From: Methylobacterium sp. J-088 | GTDB taxonomy: Bacteria > Pseudomonadota > Alphaproteobacteria > Rhizobiales > Beijerinckiaceae | Length of the DNA: 43,275 bases | NCBI RefSeq assembly: GCF_022829295.1 | Contig: NZ_JAKSYH010000207.1 | Span: forward strand, 1 to 43,275 | Direction of reading: 5' to 3' | Shown here: positions 23,317 through 31,408 of the stretch, piece by piece | Numbering within the stretch: the stretch's first letter is position 1 | How the letters are laid out: the number at the start of each line of letters is the position of its first letter | Notes under the pieces: model-generated | The model's input: only the letters and a program-made list of their open reading frames with translations | What the model was told of the DNA's origin: nothing | The model's database searches: none | Translations under genes and position numbers: made by a program

Positions 23317-24486
23317 GTGTCGCGCGTTCCTCCCCCAGCCGCCCCGATCCCGGATGCGATCATCGCGATACCGGTCCGTAACGAGGAGGAGCGCATCGCG
23401 GCCTGCCTGCAGGCCATCGACGCGCAGGTCGGCCTCGAGCCCGGACGTCTCGGGCTCGTCCTGTTCCTCAACAATTGCACGGACCGGACCGAGCAGATCG
23501 TCGCCGCGACGGCGCCGACCCTGTCGATCCCGGTCCGCGTGCTGACCGAGTCGTTCGCGGACGCGCATGCCGGCTGGGCCCGGCGCCGCGCCATGGATGC
23601 CGCAGCGGACTGGCTCGGAGACACCGGCGGTGGCGGGATCATCCTGTCGACCGATGCGGACAGCCGCGTGCCGCCGGACTGGGTCGCGCGCAATTGGGCG
23701 GCCATCCGGGTGGGAGCGGATGCGGTCGCAGGCCGCGTCGAGCTCGATGAGGCCGAGGCGGCGCTGTTGCCGCCGTCCCTGCCGGCCCGCGGCCGGCTCG
23801 AGGATCGCTATGATGCGCTGATCACCGAAGCGGAGGCGCGGATCGATCCCGATCCGCACGACCCCTGGCCGTGCCATCGGACTGCGATCGGCGCGACGCT
23901 GGCGGTGACCCGTGCCGCCTACCATGCGGTGGGGGGCATGCCGGAGATCCCCCTAGGTGAAGACGGCGCCTTCATCGCCCGTTTGATCGAGAACGGCCTG
24001 CGGGTGCGCCACGCCACCGATGTCTGCGTGACCATTTCGGCCCGCCTCGCCGGGCGGGCGCCCGGCGGGGTAGCCGATACGATTCGCGCGCGGTGCGAGG
24101 AGCCGGACGCCCTTTGCGACGCCCGGATGGAATCGTTTGTCCACGCCGTGCGCCGCTACGTCTGGCGGCGGCGATTCCGGCATGAGCACGGAAGTGGGCG
24201 GCTTGCGCGGGATCAGGCCTGGGCGCGACGGCTTGGGATCGGGCCGGCAGAGGCCAGCCGGATCGCGGCCCTTCCCCTCGGTCAGGCCGTGGCAGAGGCC
24301 GAGCGCGCGAGCGCCCGCCTCGCCTACCGCCCCATAGGCCCGCGCCAGTTGCCGCGGGAGATCCGCATCGCCCGCATGGGCGTCGCCACGATCCGCCTGT
24401 ATTCGGCTCTCGCAAAATCGCTGCACCGGTTCACAGCGGCCCTGCCTGAGCGTCACATTATCGACGCGGAACGGGGACGCTCCTGA
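23317..24486 (+). CDS. Glycosyltransferase family 2 protein
   Basis: The protein has 389 residues with a GT-A fold. The nucleotide-sugar region starts AIIAIPVRNEEERIAACLQAI (about 14-34), and the metal-binding DxD is Asp113-x-Asp115 in LSTDADSRVPPDW. The acceptor region includes ATLAVTRAAYHAVGGMPEIPLGEDGAF. There is no membrane segment, and the C-terminal 130 residues are basic and helical. Sugar donor and acceptor are unknown. The GTG start at 23317 has GGAGA about 8 bases upstream. Its 3' end overlaps the convergent AraC pseudogene by 34 bp. Confidence 0.85.
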   Translation: MSRVPPPAAPIPDAIIAIPVRNEEERIAACLQAIDAQVGLEPGRLGLVLFLNNCTDRTEQIVAATAPTLSIPVRVLTESFADAHAGWARRRAMDAAADWLGDTGGGGIILSTDADSRVPPDWVARNWAAIRVGADAVAGRVELDEAEAALLPPSLPARGRLEDRYDALITEAEARIDPDPHDPWPCHRTAIGATLAVTRAAYHAVGGMPEIPLGEDGAFIARLIENGLRVRHATDVCVTISARLAGRAPGGVADTIRARCEEPDALCDARMESFVHAVRRYVWRRRFRHEHGSGRLARDQAWARRLGIGPAEASRIAALPLGQAVAEAERASARLAYRPIGPRQLPREIRIARMGVATIRLYSALAKSLHRFTAALPERHIIDAERGRS

Positions 24487-25448
24487 TCGAACCGGCCAAC
24501 GCCCTGAGCGAGCAGGTCCCGGGGCGAGAGACCGAAGCGCTGCCGGAAGGCACGGCTGAACGCGGCCGGATCGGTCAGACCGCAACTCGCCATGATCGAC
24601 CCGATCCTGAACCCCATCTTGGGCGCCCGAAGGATCCGCTCGTGCGCGCGGTCGAGCCGCGCGTTGCGGATCGTGGCCGCGATCCCCTCGCCGCCCGCGA
24701 AGGCTGCGTAGAGGCGGCTGCGAGACACGCGAAGGTCGGCGACGAGGTTCGCCGACCCGAACGCGGGATCGTGCAGTCACCGCTCGATCCGCGCCAAGGC
24801 CAGCGAGCGCAGGGCGTGCGCCGAGATGTCCTGTTCCGCGTCTGGGTTGTGCCCATCGACGATGCCGCGCAGCAGATGGAGCGCACCTTCGATGGCGATG
24901 GCGGTCTCTGCCTCCGACATGGTGTGGACCGAAACCGCGAAGCTGCGAAGATAGGCGGAGAACAGCTCGTTCAGCGGCCCCGCGGGGATCTTGCTCCCGG
25001 CAAGCTCCCTGAGATTGCCGATCTGAGATTGAAACGTCTCACGGGGAATCAGGAGGCGAATCTCGTCGAAATCCGTCAATCCGCCTCCCGAACCGGGTTT
25101 ACTCCAGGTCTGAAACGCGATGTCGCCGACGCCCAGCAGAGTTCCGTTGCGGTCGTTCTCGAGATAGCCGCGCCCCTTGCGCACCACCATGACGCCGACC
25201 TCGTCGCGGCCATCCCGGCGGATGTGAGCGGGCGTTCGTTCGAGGCTGTAGGGCCGACTGATCGTGTGAATGATGCCACCGTGCGGCGACTGCGCGATCA
25301 TGCGGCTGGCCGAGAACGGTCTGTCCAGATCGAGCTGCTGCAGGTCGACGGTCGACATGACCGTGCTGCGCCAGTAGTCGAAGGCTCGTTTCTCTTCGAC
25401 CGACTCCGTCGTGCCGAAGAAGACTGCGACCGTACTTGTGCCACTCAC
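24453..25448 (-). pseudogene. AraC-family regulator interrupted by an in-frame TGA
   Basis: The N-terminal part (25448-24780) is an AraC-binding-like sensor domain (EKRAFDYWRSTV, DEVGVMVVRKGRGYLENDR, GDIAFQTW) with 223 codons. Codon 224 is TGA (24777-24779). The same frame then continues as a normal AraC DNA-binding domain: HDPAFGSANLVADLRVSRSRLY, then GIAATIRNARLDRAHERIL and DPAAFSRAFRQRFGLSP, ending at 24453. No frameshift is needed; one base change explains it. The sensor half alone would lack DNA binding, and a restart at GTG 24728 would lose the first HTH helix. The gene is probably inactive, unless the stop is a sequence error or read through. GTG 25448 is the preferred start, with an alternative at 25553. 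Confidence 0.8.
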
Positions 25449-25553
25449 AGCCGACCAGCCTCGCTTCCCTCGGCCGACGACGCGCGATTTTTTGCCGAAG
25501 CGCCGGCGGGGACAGCTTTTCAGGCCTAGCCCTTGGACGCAATTGCGCAGCAA

Positions 25554-26073
25554 TGGTTCTAAAAACCTTGAGTTGCCAAGATCCCAAATTCGAAGAGTTT
25601 AGTATCTATTGAGCACAACATGGAATTGTGAAACTATCTGATCAACGGTTCTCGTTCACAAGCACTCGCTGAGACTGCTATCCGAATCGCGACAATTTAG
25701 CATCAGCGATCCAGAAAAGAGAGATTGCGCAACCTTTCGCAGTCGCTTCTCGCAAAAACGATGCGACTATACGTTGGTTGCGCGCTCTTGAGCCCGATGT
25801 CGTTTGAGCGGATCTTTCATCGCCTCAGACGATCGGTTGCGCCCTGAACGTTTTTGAATGGCGTTGGATTCGCAGCCGCTCAATTCGATCGGCCATCAAC
25901 GCGGCTCGATCGTGCTCGATCGTTCGTTCGTCTGGTCGAACCGGTCGCGGCGTATCTTAACAGTGCGGCGCCGCGAGCCGTGGCCGGGCACTCCAGCATT
26001 GCGCGTGGCTCTCCACCTGAATCGCGAAGCCTTCGCGCAATCGGGATCGGATTTTCTTTCGGCAGGAGGCCGG
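25554..26073. other. Intergenic region upstream of the AraC pseudogene
   Basis: About 520 bp with an AT-rich core at 25590-25860 lie between the AraC gene and the end of the zinc-finger gene. A short inverted motif, CACAA with TTGTG, is present near 25615-25631. A plus frame covering 25858-26916 runs antisense through the zinc-finger gene and is not accepted. No gene is seen. Confidence 0.45.
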
Positions 26074-26835
26074 CTAGTCGTGGCCGGATGCGATCCGGGC
26101 CGCCGCCCGCGAAGAATCTGTCTGAGCGAATCGCACTACGATGGCGCGCCCTTCGACGGGGGGACTCGTCAGCGAGCCGCGGAAGCGCGCGGCCTCGGCG
26201 TGACCGAGTACCGCCCGCGGTGCCGCGACCGGAAACGTCCGGAGCACGCGACCTGCCGCGTCGAGGATTTCGGCGCTGAGCGGCGCGACCGGTACGTCCG
26301 ATGCCGCGACGCCCATCAGATCGCCCTCGACGACGAGCTCGGCCGACCGGCCGTCCTCGCCCGGATTGCTGTAGGCCATGACATCGCGGATCGCGATGCC
26401 GCGCAGGTTTACCGGAAGGCCGATTCGGGCGAACAAGGCTGCGGTTTGCGGTACCGCGCGCACCACGCTCGCGCGCGCCAGACAAACGAGCGGCAGGGCC
26501 GCCAGCAGCGTCAGCCCGAAAGCGAGGGCCGGGGTGAGGCCAATTCCCCGGCCGCGGGCCGTCGGACTCTTCGATGCGCTTGCGCGGGCCACGGGGATCG
26601 GAAGATCGGCGGCCTCCCGGACCGCGGCGGTCGCCTCCTTCCAGGCCGAATCGGCGACGGGATCCGTCTCCGCCGCCAGTTCGGCTTCGTGCCCGGCCAG
26701 AACATCGGCCGGCGAGATGAACCACGTCTCACGGCAGGCTGCGCAGCGGACCGAACGGCCCTCCATGCCAACCTTGCCGGCCTCAATCTCGTATGCGCTC
26801 GCGCAGCTCGGGCAGACGATCAGCATACGCACCAT
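26074..26835 (-). CDS. MJ0042-type zinc-ribbon membrane protein
   Basis: The protein has 253 residues. The N-terminal zinc ribbon (MJ0042 motif) is CPSCASAYEIEAGKVGMEG then SVRCAACRETWF, with two CxxC pairs. A charged linker leads to one membrane helix at about 117-137 (LTPALAFGLTLLAALPLVCLA). A C-terminal extracytoplasmic domain follows (LVVEGDLMGVAASDVPVAPLSAEI, GRVLRTFPVAAPRAVLGHAEAARF), similar to DUF3426. Such proteins are often next to ftsEX in alphaproteobacteria, but their function is unknown. ATG 26835 or 26826 may be used. It diverges from ftsE with a 172-bp gap. Confidence 0.85.
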   Translation of the reverse strand: MVRMLIVCPSCASAYEIEAGKVGMEGRSVRCAACRETWFISPADVLAGHEAELAAETDPVADSAWKEATAAVREAADLPIPVARASASKSPTARGRGIGLTPALAFGLTLLAALPLVCLARASVVRAVPQTAALFARIGLPVNLRGIAIRDVMAYSNPGEDGRSAELVVEGDLMGVAASDVPVAPLSAEILDAAGRVLRTFPVAAPRAVLGHAEAARFRGSLTSPPVEGRAIVVRFAQTDSSRAAARIASGHD

Positions 26836-27007
26836 ACTCGCATCGATCGGCCGAACCGGGGCCGGACAGTGAATTCGATTGAGAAAGTGTCGCTGAACAG
26901 GGTTAAGCGGCCGTGAAATCCGGAAGGCCTTGAAAACGCCCGCCGGTCCGGCGATGCCGGGATCGGGATCGGCGAGACACGGGACGGCGTTGAATTCACA
27001 GGCGAGC

Positions 27008-27700
27008 ATGAGAAGCCTGCTGCCCGGCGCGGAGCGGCCGGTGGTGCAGTTCGAGAATGTCGGCATGCGCTACGGCCTCGGGCCGGAGGTGCTGTCGGAT
27101 GTGAGCTTCCGCATCGCCCCGCGCTCGTTCCAGTTCCTCACCGGACCGTCAGGCGCCGGCAAGACGACGCTGCTGCGGCTGATCCTGCTCTCCGCGCGGC
27201 CGACGCGGGGGCTGGTCTCGATCTTTGGCGAAGAGGTAAGCGGCATTTCGGCCAAGGCGCTGACCGGGCTGCGGCGCCGGATGGGCGTGGTGTTCCAGGA
27301 TTTCCGCCTGCTCGACCATCTCACCACCTACGAGAACGTGGCGCTGCCGCTGCGCGTCCAGGGACGGACGGAGGCGAGTTACCGGGCCGAGGTGGTCGAA
27401 TTGCTGCGTTGGGTCGGACTCGGCGAGCGAATGCATGCCCTGCCGCCGCTGCTGTCGGGTGGCGAGAAGCAACGTGCCGCCATCGCCCGGGCGCTGATTG
27501 CCCGGCCCGACCTGCTGCTCGCCGACGAACCCACCGGCAACGTCGATCCGGGTCTCGGCCGGCGTTTGCTGCGACTGTTCCTGGAACTGAACAAGCTCGG
27601 GACCTCGGTCGTCATCGCCACCCACGATTTCGGCATCATGGATGCCGTCGACGCCCGGCGCATGGTGCTGGGCGAAGGCCGGCTGCGGATCGAGGAATGA
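27008..27700 (+). CDS. ftsE: Cell division ATP-binding protein FtsE
   Basis: The ATPase has 230 residues and is the ABC subunit of the FtsEX complex, which links the divisome to peptidoglycan hydrolase activation at the inner membrane. Walker A is GPSGAGKTT (46-54), the Q-loop VVFQDFRLLDH, the ABC signature LSGGEKQ (149-155), Walker B LLLADEP (169-175) and the switch histidine ATHD. The ATG at 27008 is preferred; in-frame upstream extension to 26930 is not family-like. It overlaps ftsX by ATGA, indicating coupling. Confidence 0.95.
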   Translation: MRSLLPGAERPVVQFENVGMRYGLGPEVLSDVSFRIAPRSFQFLTGPSGAGKTTLLRLILLSARPTRGLVSIFGEEVSGISAKALTGLRRRMGVVFQDFRLLDHLTTYENVALPLRVQGRTEASYRAEVVELLRWVGLGERMHALPPLLSGGEKQRAAIARALIARPDLLLADEPTGNVDPGLGRRLLRLFLELNKLGTSVVIATHDFGIMDAVDARRMVLGEGRLRIEE

Positions 27701-28665
27701 GCACCCAAGCCATCCCACGCGCGCGGCCCGAGCCTGCCGCCGGCGCGCCCTCCCCGCCCGTGCCGGCGCAACTGCGCCGCAACGCAGCTTTGGTGCCGAC
27801 CGATACCGCGGCCGGACGATCCCTGGCGGCGGTCATTGCCATCCTGACCTTCCTGGCGGGGCTCTGCGCCGGCGCCGCCGAGATGGTGGCGGCCAACGCC
27901 GCCCAGTGGCAAGGGGACGTGGCCCAGGAAGTCACGATCCAGATCCGCCCAAGCCCCGGCCGCGACGTCGATGCCGATCTGGCCCGAGCTGCCGGAATCG
28001 CCAAGGCGGAGCCGGGCATTGCCGAGACGCGGGTCTTCTCAAAGGCCGAGGCCGAGCGGCTGCTGGAACCCTGGCTCGGCAGCGGGCTCGATCTCTCGGA
28101 CCTGCCGGTGCCGCGGCTGATCGCCCTCAAGCTCGACCGGGGACGGGGCTCCGACCTGAAGCGGCTGCGGGCACGGCTGCTCGAGGCGCTGCCCGGCGTC
28201 GCGAGCCTCGACGACCACGCGCTCTGGCTCCAGCGGCTGTCGACCGCGGCCGGCGCGTTCGTGGGGATCGGGATCGGGCTCGTGATTCTCGTGCTGGTGG
28301 CCACAGGCCTTGCCGTCACCTTCGCCACGCGGGGCGCCATGGCGAGCAACCGCGAGGTGGTCGAGGTGCTGCACTTCGTGGGCGCCGACGACGACTACAT
28401 CGCCAAGGCGTTCCAGCGGCGGTTCTTCGGCCTCGGGCTGCGCGGCGGCGCCATCGGCGCGGGCTGCGCCATCCTGGCCTTCGTGATCTTGGGACTGCTT
28501 GCCCGGGCCGCGCGGTCCGGGCCGGCGGGACAGGAGGTCGAAGCCCTGTTCGGGGCCTTCCAGATCGGGCTGCGCGGCTATGCCAGCGTCGTCCTCATCG
28601 GTGTGATCGCCTCGCTCGTCACGGGCGTGGTCTCACGCATCACGGTCCGCCGGTTCCTCGCCTGA
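27697..28665 (+). CDS. ftsX: Cell division protein FtsX
   Basis: The permease-like subunit has 322 residues. A proline-rich cytoplasmic N-terminus precedes TM1 at about 47-68 (LAAVIAILTFLAGLCAGAAEMV). The extracytoplasmic loop that would contact a hydrolase or activator covers about 70-190 (VTIQIRPSPGRDVD ... HALWLQRLST). Three further helices lie at about 195-215, 250-275 and 290-312. EVVEVLHFVGADDDYIAKAFQRRFF is the family coupling segment. The start codon overlaps the ftsE stop. Confidence 0.93.
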   Translation: MSTQAIPRARPEPAAGAPSPPVPAQLRRNAALVPTDTAAGRSLAAVIAILTFLAGLCAGAAEMVAANAAQWQGDVAQEVTIQIRPSPGRDVDADLARAAGIAKAEPGIAETRVFSKAEAERLLEPWLGSGLDLSDLPVPRLIALKLDRGRGSDLKRLRARLLEALPGVASLDDHALWLQRLSTAAGAFVGIGIGLVILVLVATGLAVTFATRGAMASNREVVEVLHFVGADDDYIAKAFQRRFFGLGLRGGAIGAGCAILAFVILGLLARAARSGPAGQEVEALFGAFQIGLRGYASVVLIGVIASLVTGVVSRITVRRFLA

Positions 28666-28805
28666 CCGGCGGCGGCGTGGATACCGGGGGTCTGCGCCAG
28701 ACGTTTACGAACCGGAAACTTAATCGTCGCGGTGTGGTTGTTGGCTTCCGGACTGCCTCCGGGCCGCCGTAATCGAAGCCGATCCTTCGGAGGATGACCA
28801 CGCGT

Positions 28806-29588
28806 ATGCTGCGCGCATCGGATCCGCACCAGACCGACACCGTCGGCTGGTCCTGGCACGAATGGAGCCTCCCGCACCGGGCGGCCTGCCCCGCGCTGCC
28901 GCGCCATCGCGGCTCCATCCTGTGGCAGGTGTTCGGTCTCGGAGCGGGCCTCGCGACGGCGGCCCTGGTGGCCGGCTTCCTGATCTTCGTCGGCGCCCTC
29001 GCCCGCCAGGAGCGAACCCCGTCCGATCGGGCCGACGGCATCGTGGCCCTCACCGGTGGCGCGCAACGCATCGGCGACGCCATCGACCTGTTGGCCGGCG
29101 GTTACGGGCGGCGCCTGCTCATCACGGGGGTCAACGAACGCACCAGCCGTGACGAGATCGCCCGGCTGAACCCGACCCAGCGCGCGCTGATCGCATGCTG
29201 CGTGGATCTCGATTACCGCGCCCGCAACACCATCGGGAACGCGATCGAGACCCGCCGCTGGATGCGGGCGCACCGGTTCAGCACCGTAGCGGTGGTCACC
29301 TCGAACTACCACATGCCGCGGACGCTGATCGAACTGGTCCACGCGCTGCAGGATAGCGATCGCGTCCTGCCGCACCCGGTCGTCACGGAAGCGTTCGATG
29401 CCGACCGCTGGTGGCAGAGCCCGCCGGCCGCGCGGCTGGTCGCCTCCGAGTACGTGAAGTTCCTGGCGAGCTGGGTCCGGACCCGGTTCGAGGACGATCC
29501 CGAACGCTCCCAAGCAGCGATCCTGATCGGACGCGGCAAGCCCGTGAAGATGGTGGCCGAGCCGCTTGCCGCCCGCACCCTGGACTGA
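28806..29588 (+). CDS. YdcF/ElyC-like DUF218 membrane protein
   Basis: The product has 260 residues (264 from ATG 28794). One membrane helix at about 40-65 (VFGLGAGLATAALVAGFLIFVGAL) is followed by a DUF218 domain: DGIVALTGGAQRIGDAIDLL, RLLITGVN, the YRARNTIGNAIETRRWM block and VVTSNYHMPRTLIEL. Relatives (ElyC, SanA) affect envelope integrity and lipid-carrier use; the biochemical role is not settled. GGAGG abuts ATG 28794, so ATG 28806, 12 bases further, is the more likely start. It follows ftsX by 140 bp and is convergent with the next gene. Confidence 0.87.
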   Translation: MLRASDPHQTDTVGWSWHEWSLPHRAACPALPRHRGSILWQVFGLGAGLATAALVAGFLIFVGALARQERTPSDRADGIVALTGGAQRIGDAIDLLAGGYGRRLLITGVNERTSRDEIARLNPTQRALIACCVDLDYRARNTIGNAIETRRWMRAHRFSTVAVVTSNYHMPRTLIELVHALQDSDRVLPHPVVTEAFDADRWWQSPPAARLVASEYVKFLASWVRTRFEDDPERSQAAILIGRGKPVKMVAEPLAARTLD

Positions 29589-29618
29589 CGTATCCCGGGG
29601 TCGCGATGCGACGCCGCC

Positions 29619-29951
29619 CTATGGGCCGTGACAGCGGGCCTTGATGGCCGCCGAGAATTCCCGGTCCGAGCCCTGAACCTGGGCCAGGCGCTCGCCGCGC
29701 TCCGAGCCGGACAGGCAGCGTCCGTAGACCCCCGCGACCCGGCGCATCGTTTCGACGTGGCGCCGCCAGATGCGGCAGTTCTTGGCCTCCTCGCCGTCCG
29801 CCTGCTCCAGCTGATCGACTGCCTGCCGCTGCATCGACTGCGCCACCAGGAGATCGCGCGCGCAGGTGGACTCGCCCTGCGCCAGGGCGGGACCGGCCAT
29901 CACTCCCGCAGCCAGCAGCAGGCCCGCAGCTGCGATTCGAGAATCGGACAT
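29619..29951 (-). CDS. Small secreted protein, function unknown
   Basis: The protein has 110 residues. A signal peptide is at about 1-25 (IAAAGLLLAAGVMAGPALAQ). The mature part is helical with four cysteines (TCARDLL, KNCRIWRRHVETM, YGRCLSG, ARCHGP) that may form two disulfides in the periplasm. The ATG at 29951 overlaps the stop codon of ptsN, so it is translationally coupled as the last gene of that unit. The family is not recognised. Confidence 0.75.
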   Translation of the reverse strand: MSDSRIAAAGLLLAAGVMAGPALAQGESTCARDLLVAQSMQRQAVDQLEQADGEEAKNCRIWRRHVETMRRVAGVYGRCLSGSERGERLAQVQGSDREFSAAIKARCHGP

Positions 29952-30418
29952 CAGGCGGCCTGCGGCGCCGTGGAGCGGGTCAGCAGGGCGTAGAGTGCGC
30001 CCGCGTCCCGGGCGGCCCGAATGTGGGCCAGCATCCCGGGCTCTCGAAGGACGCGCGCAACCTGTGCCAAAGCCTTCAGGTGATCGGCCCCGGCCCCCTC
30101 CGGCGCCAGCAGCAGAAACGCGATGTCGACCGGCTGACCGTCCAACGCGTCGAAATCCACCGGTCGGTCGAACCGCGCGAACAGCCCGAACAGCCGGTCC
30201 AGCCCCGGCAGCTTGCCGTGGGGGATCGCCACGCCGTCTCCAATGCCGGTCGATCCCAACCGCTCCCGCTGCAACAGCGTGTCGAAGATGGGACGCTCGC
30301 CGAGGGCTGGCAGACGACGCGCAGCCTGGGCGGCGAGGTCTTGAAGCACCTGCTTCTTGGCCCGCGCGCGCAGCGACTGCACGACCGACTCAGGGTCGAG
30401 GAATTCCAGAACTGGCAT
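29951..30418 (-). CDS. ptsN: PTS IIA-like nitrogen regulatory protein PtsN
   Basis: The protein has 155 residues and is EIIA-Ntr of the nitrogen phosphotransferase system, which is phosphorylated by NPr and regulates potassium, nitrogen and stress functions. The phosphoacceptor histidine is His67 in GVAIPHGKLPG. FDALDGQPVDIAFLLLAPEGAGADHLKALAQVARVLRE is the typical C-terminal block. It lies 141 bp after hpf on the same strand, a common pairing. Confidence 0.95.
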   Translation of the reverse strand: MPVLEFLDPESVVQSLRARAKKQVLQDLAAQAARRLPALGERPIFDTLLQRERLGSTGIGDGVAIPHGKLPGLDRLFGLFARFDRPVDFDALDGQPVDIAFLLLAPEGAGADHLKALAQVARVLREPGMLAHIRAARDAGALYALLTRSTAPQAA

Positions 30419-30559
30419 CGAACGACCGTTGCCCCGTCGCCCGTCCGGTGGGGAACGGGCCTCGTCGCGGGAGCATCGACGGCCAGCTCGGCCGTGCTCC
30501 CGCTCACCAATCTACCGGGAAACAAGCCGGTTCCGGCTCCGTTCCTCCCGACCGCCGCG

Positions 30560-31153
30560 TCAGTCGACGGCGTTGGGCGGGTCCACCCAGCCGATCGCGC
30601 CGTCGCTGCGCCGATATACGACGTTGATGCGCCCGGTGCCAGCGTGGACGAACACGACCACCGGCGAGCCGGTGAGATCGAGGGCCGTGACCGCCTCGCC
30701 GATCGTGCGGCGCTGCAGCGTTCGGGTGCTCTCGGCGACGATCGGGGGATGCGCATCCCCTTCAGCCGGCTCGTCGTCGTCCTCTTCCGGAGCGGCGAGA
30801 ACCGCGTAGGCCGCCTCGACGGCCAGATCGTCGCTCGGCCCGGTGGCGTGCTGCTTGAGCTTGTGCTTGTAGCGGCGCAGCCGGGTCTCGAGCCGCTCCG
30901 CCGTCTGCTCGAAGCTGGATCGTGCTTCGTGCGCGAAGCCGTTCGCCTCGATGGTCAGGCCGGACGTGAGATGCAGCACGCAATCGGTCCGGAAGGCGGT
31001 GCCATCCCGCCTCAGGGTGACGTGGCCGGTGCAGGCGTCGCTCATGTGCGAGTCGAGGTACTTGGCCTGTATCGCAGCCATGCGTTCCTCGACGCGGCCG
31101 CGCAGACTCTCTCCGAGATCCACGCCGTGGCCTGTGACGCGCAACGACCCCAT
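30560..31153 (-). CDS. hpf: Ribosome hibernation promoting factor, long form
   Basis: The product has 197 residues. The N-terminal S30AE/YfiA domain (about 2-100) binds the decoding region of the 30S subunit, and a linker (about 115-140) joins it to the C-terminal dimerisation domain (about 140-195, TLGEAVTALDLTGSPVVVFVHAGTGRINVVYRRSDGAIGWVDP-like). Long HPF makes 100S ribosome dimers in stationary phase. GGGGGAGG lies 5 bases upstream of the ATG. It diverges from opgG across 255 bp. The rpoN gene often found upstream in other proteobacteria is absent here. Confidence 0.94.
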   Translation of the reverse strand: MGSLRVTGHGVDLGESLRGRVEERMAAIQAKYLDSHMSDACTGHVTLRRDGTAFRTDCVLHLTSGLTIEANGFAHEARSSFEQTAERLETRLRRYKHKLKQHATGPSDDLAVEAAYAVLAAPEEDDDEPAEGDAHPPIVAESTRTLQRRTIGEAVTALDLTGSPVVVFVHAGTGRINVVYRRSDGAIGWVDPPNAVD

Positions 31154-31408
31154 GCTGCCTCCCCCGTTTCGATGCAGGTGACCGAATTAGAGAGCCGGCT
31201 CGGGTTAAGTCAACGGAGCGGCTCATGGTTCGATCGCGCGCTTAACCCTGGGTTCAGCCGGAATGTCCGTATAGAGACCGATGCTAAGCGGGTCCCGACC
31301 GTACGGCGCCGGGCGCGGACATCGCTCCGGCGCCTTCCGTTCGTCTGGGATCCGCCCCGAAGCCTGCACAGCCGGGGACGGCGTGAGACACGAGAGACCG
31401 ACGACCGC

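Noticed and set aside
25858..26916. A 352-codon plus-strand frame.
   Set aside because: It runs antisense through the zinc-ribbon gene and ends inside the ftsE upstream region; composition is shadow-like.
30023..31408. A plus-strand frame of over 450 codons upstream of and in phase with opgG.
   Set aside because: It is antisense to hpf and ptsN, which have clear family motifs; the opgG signal peptide begins at 31409.
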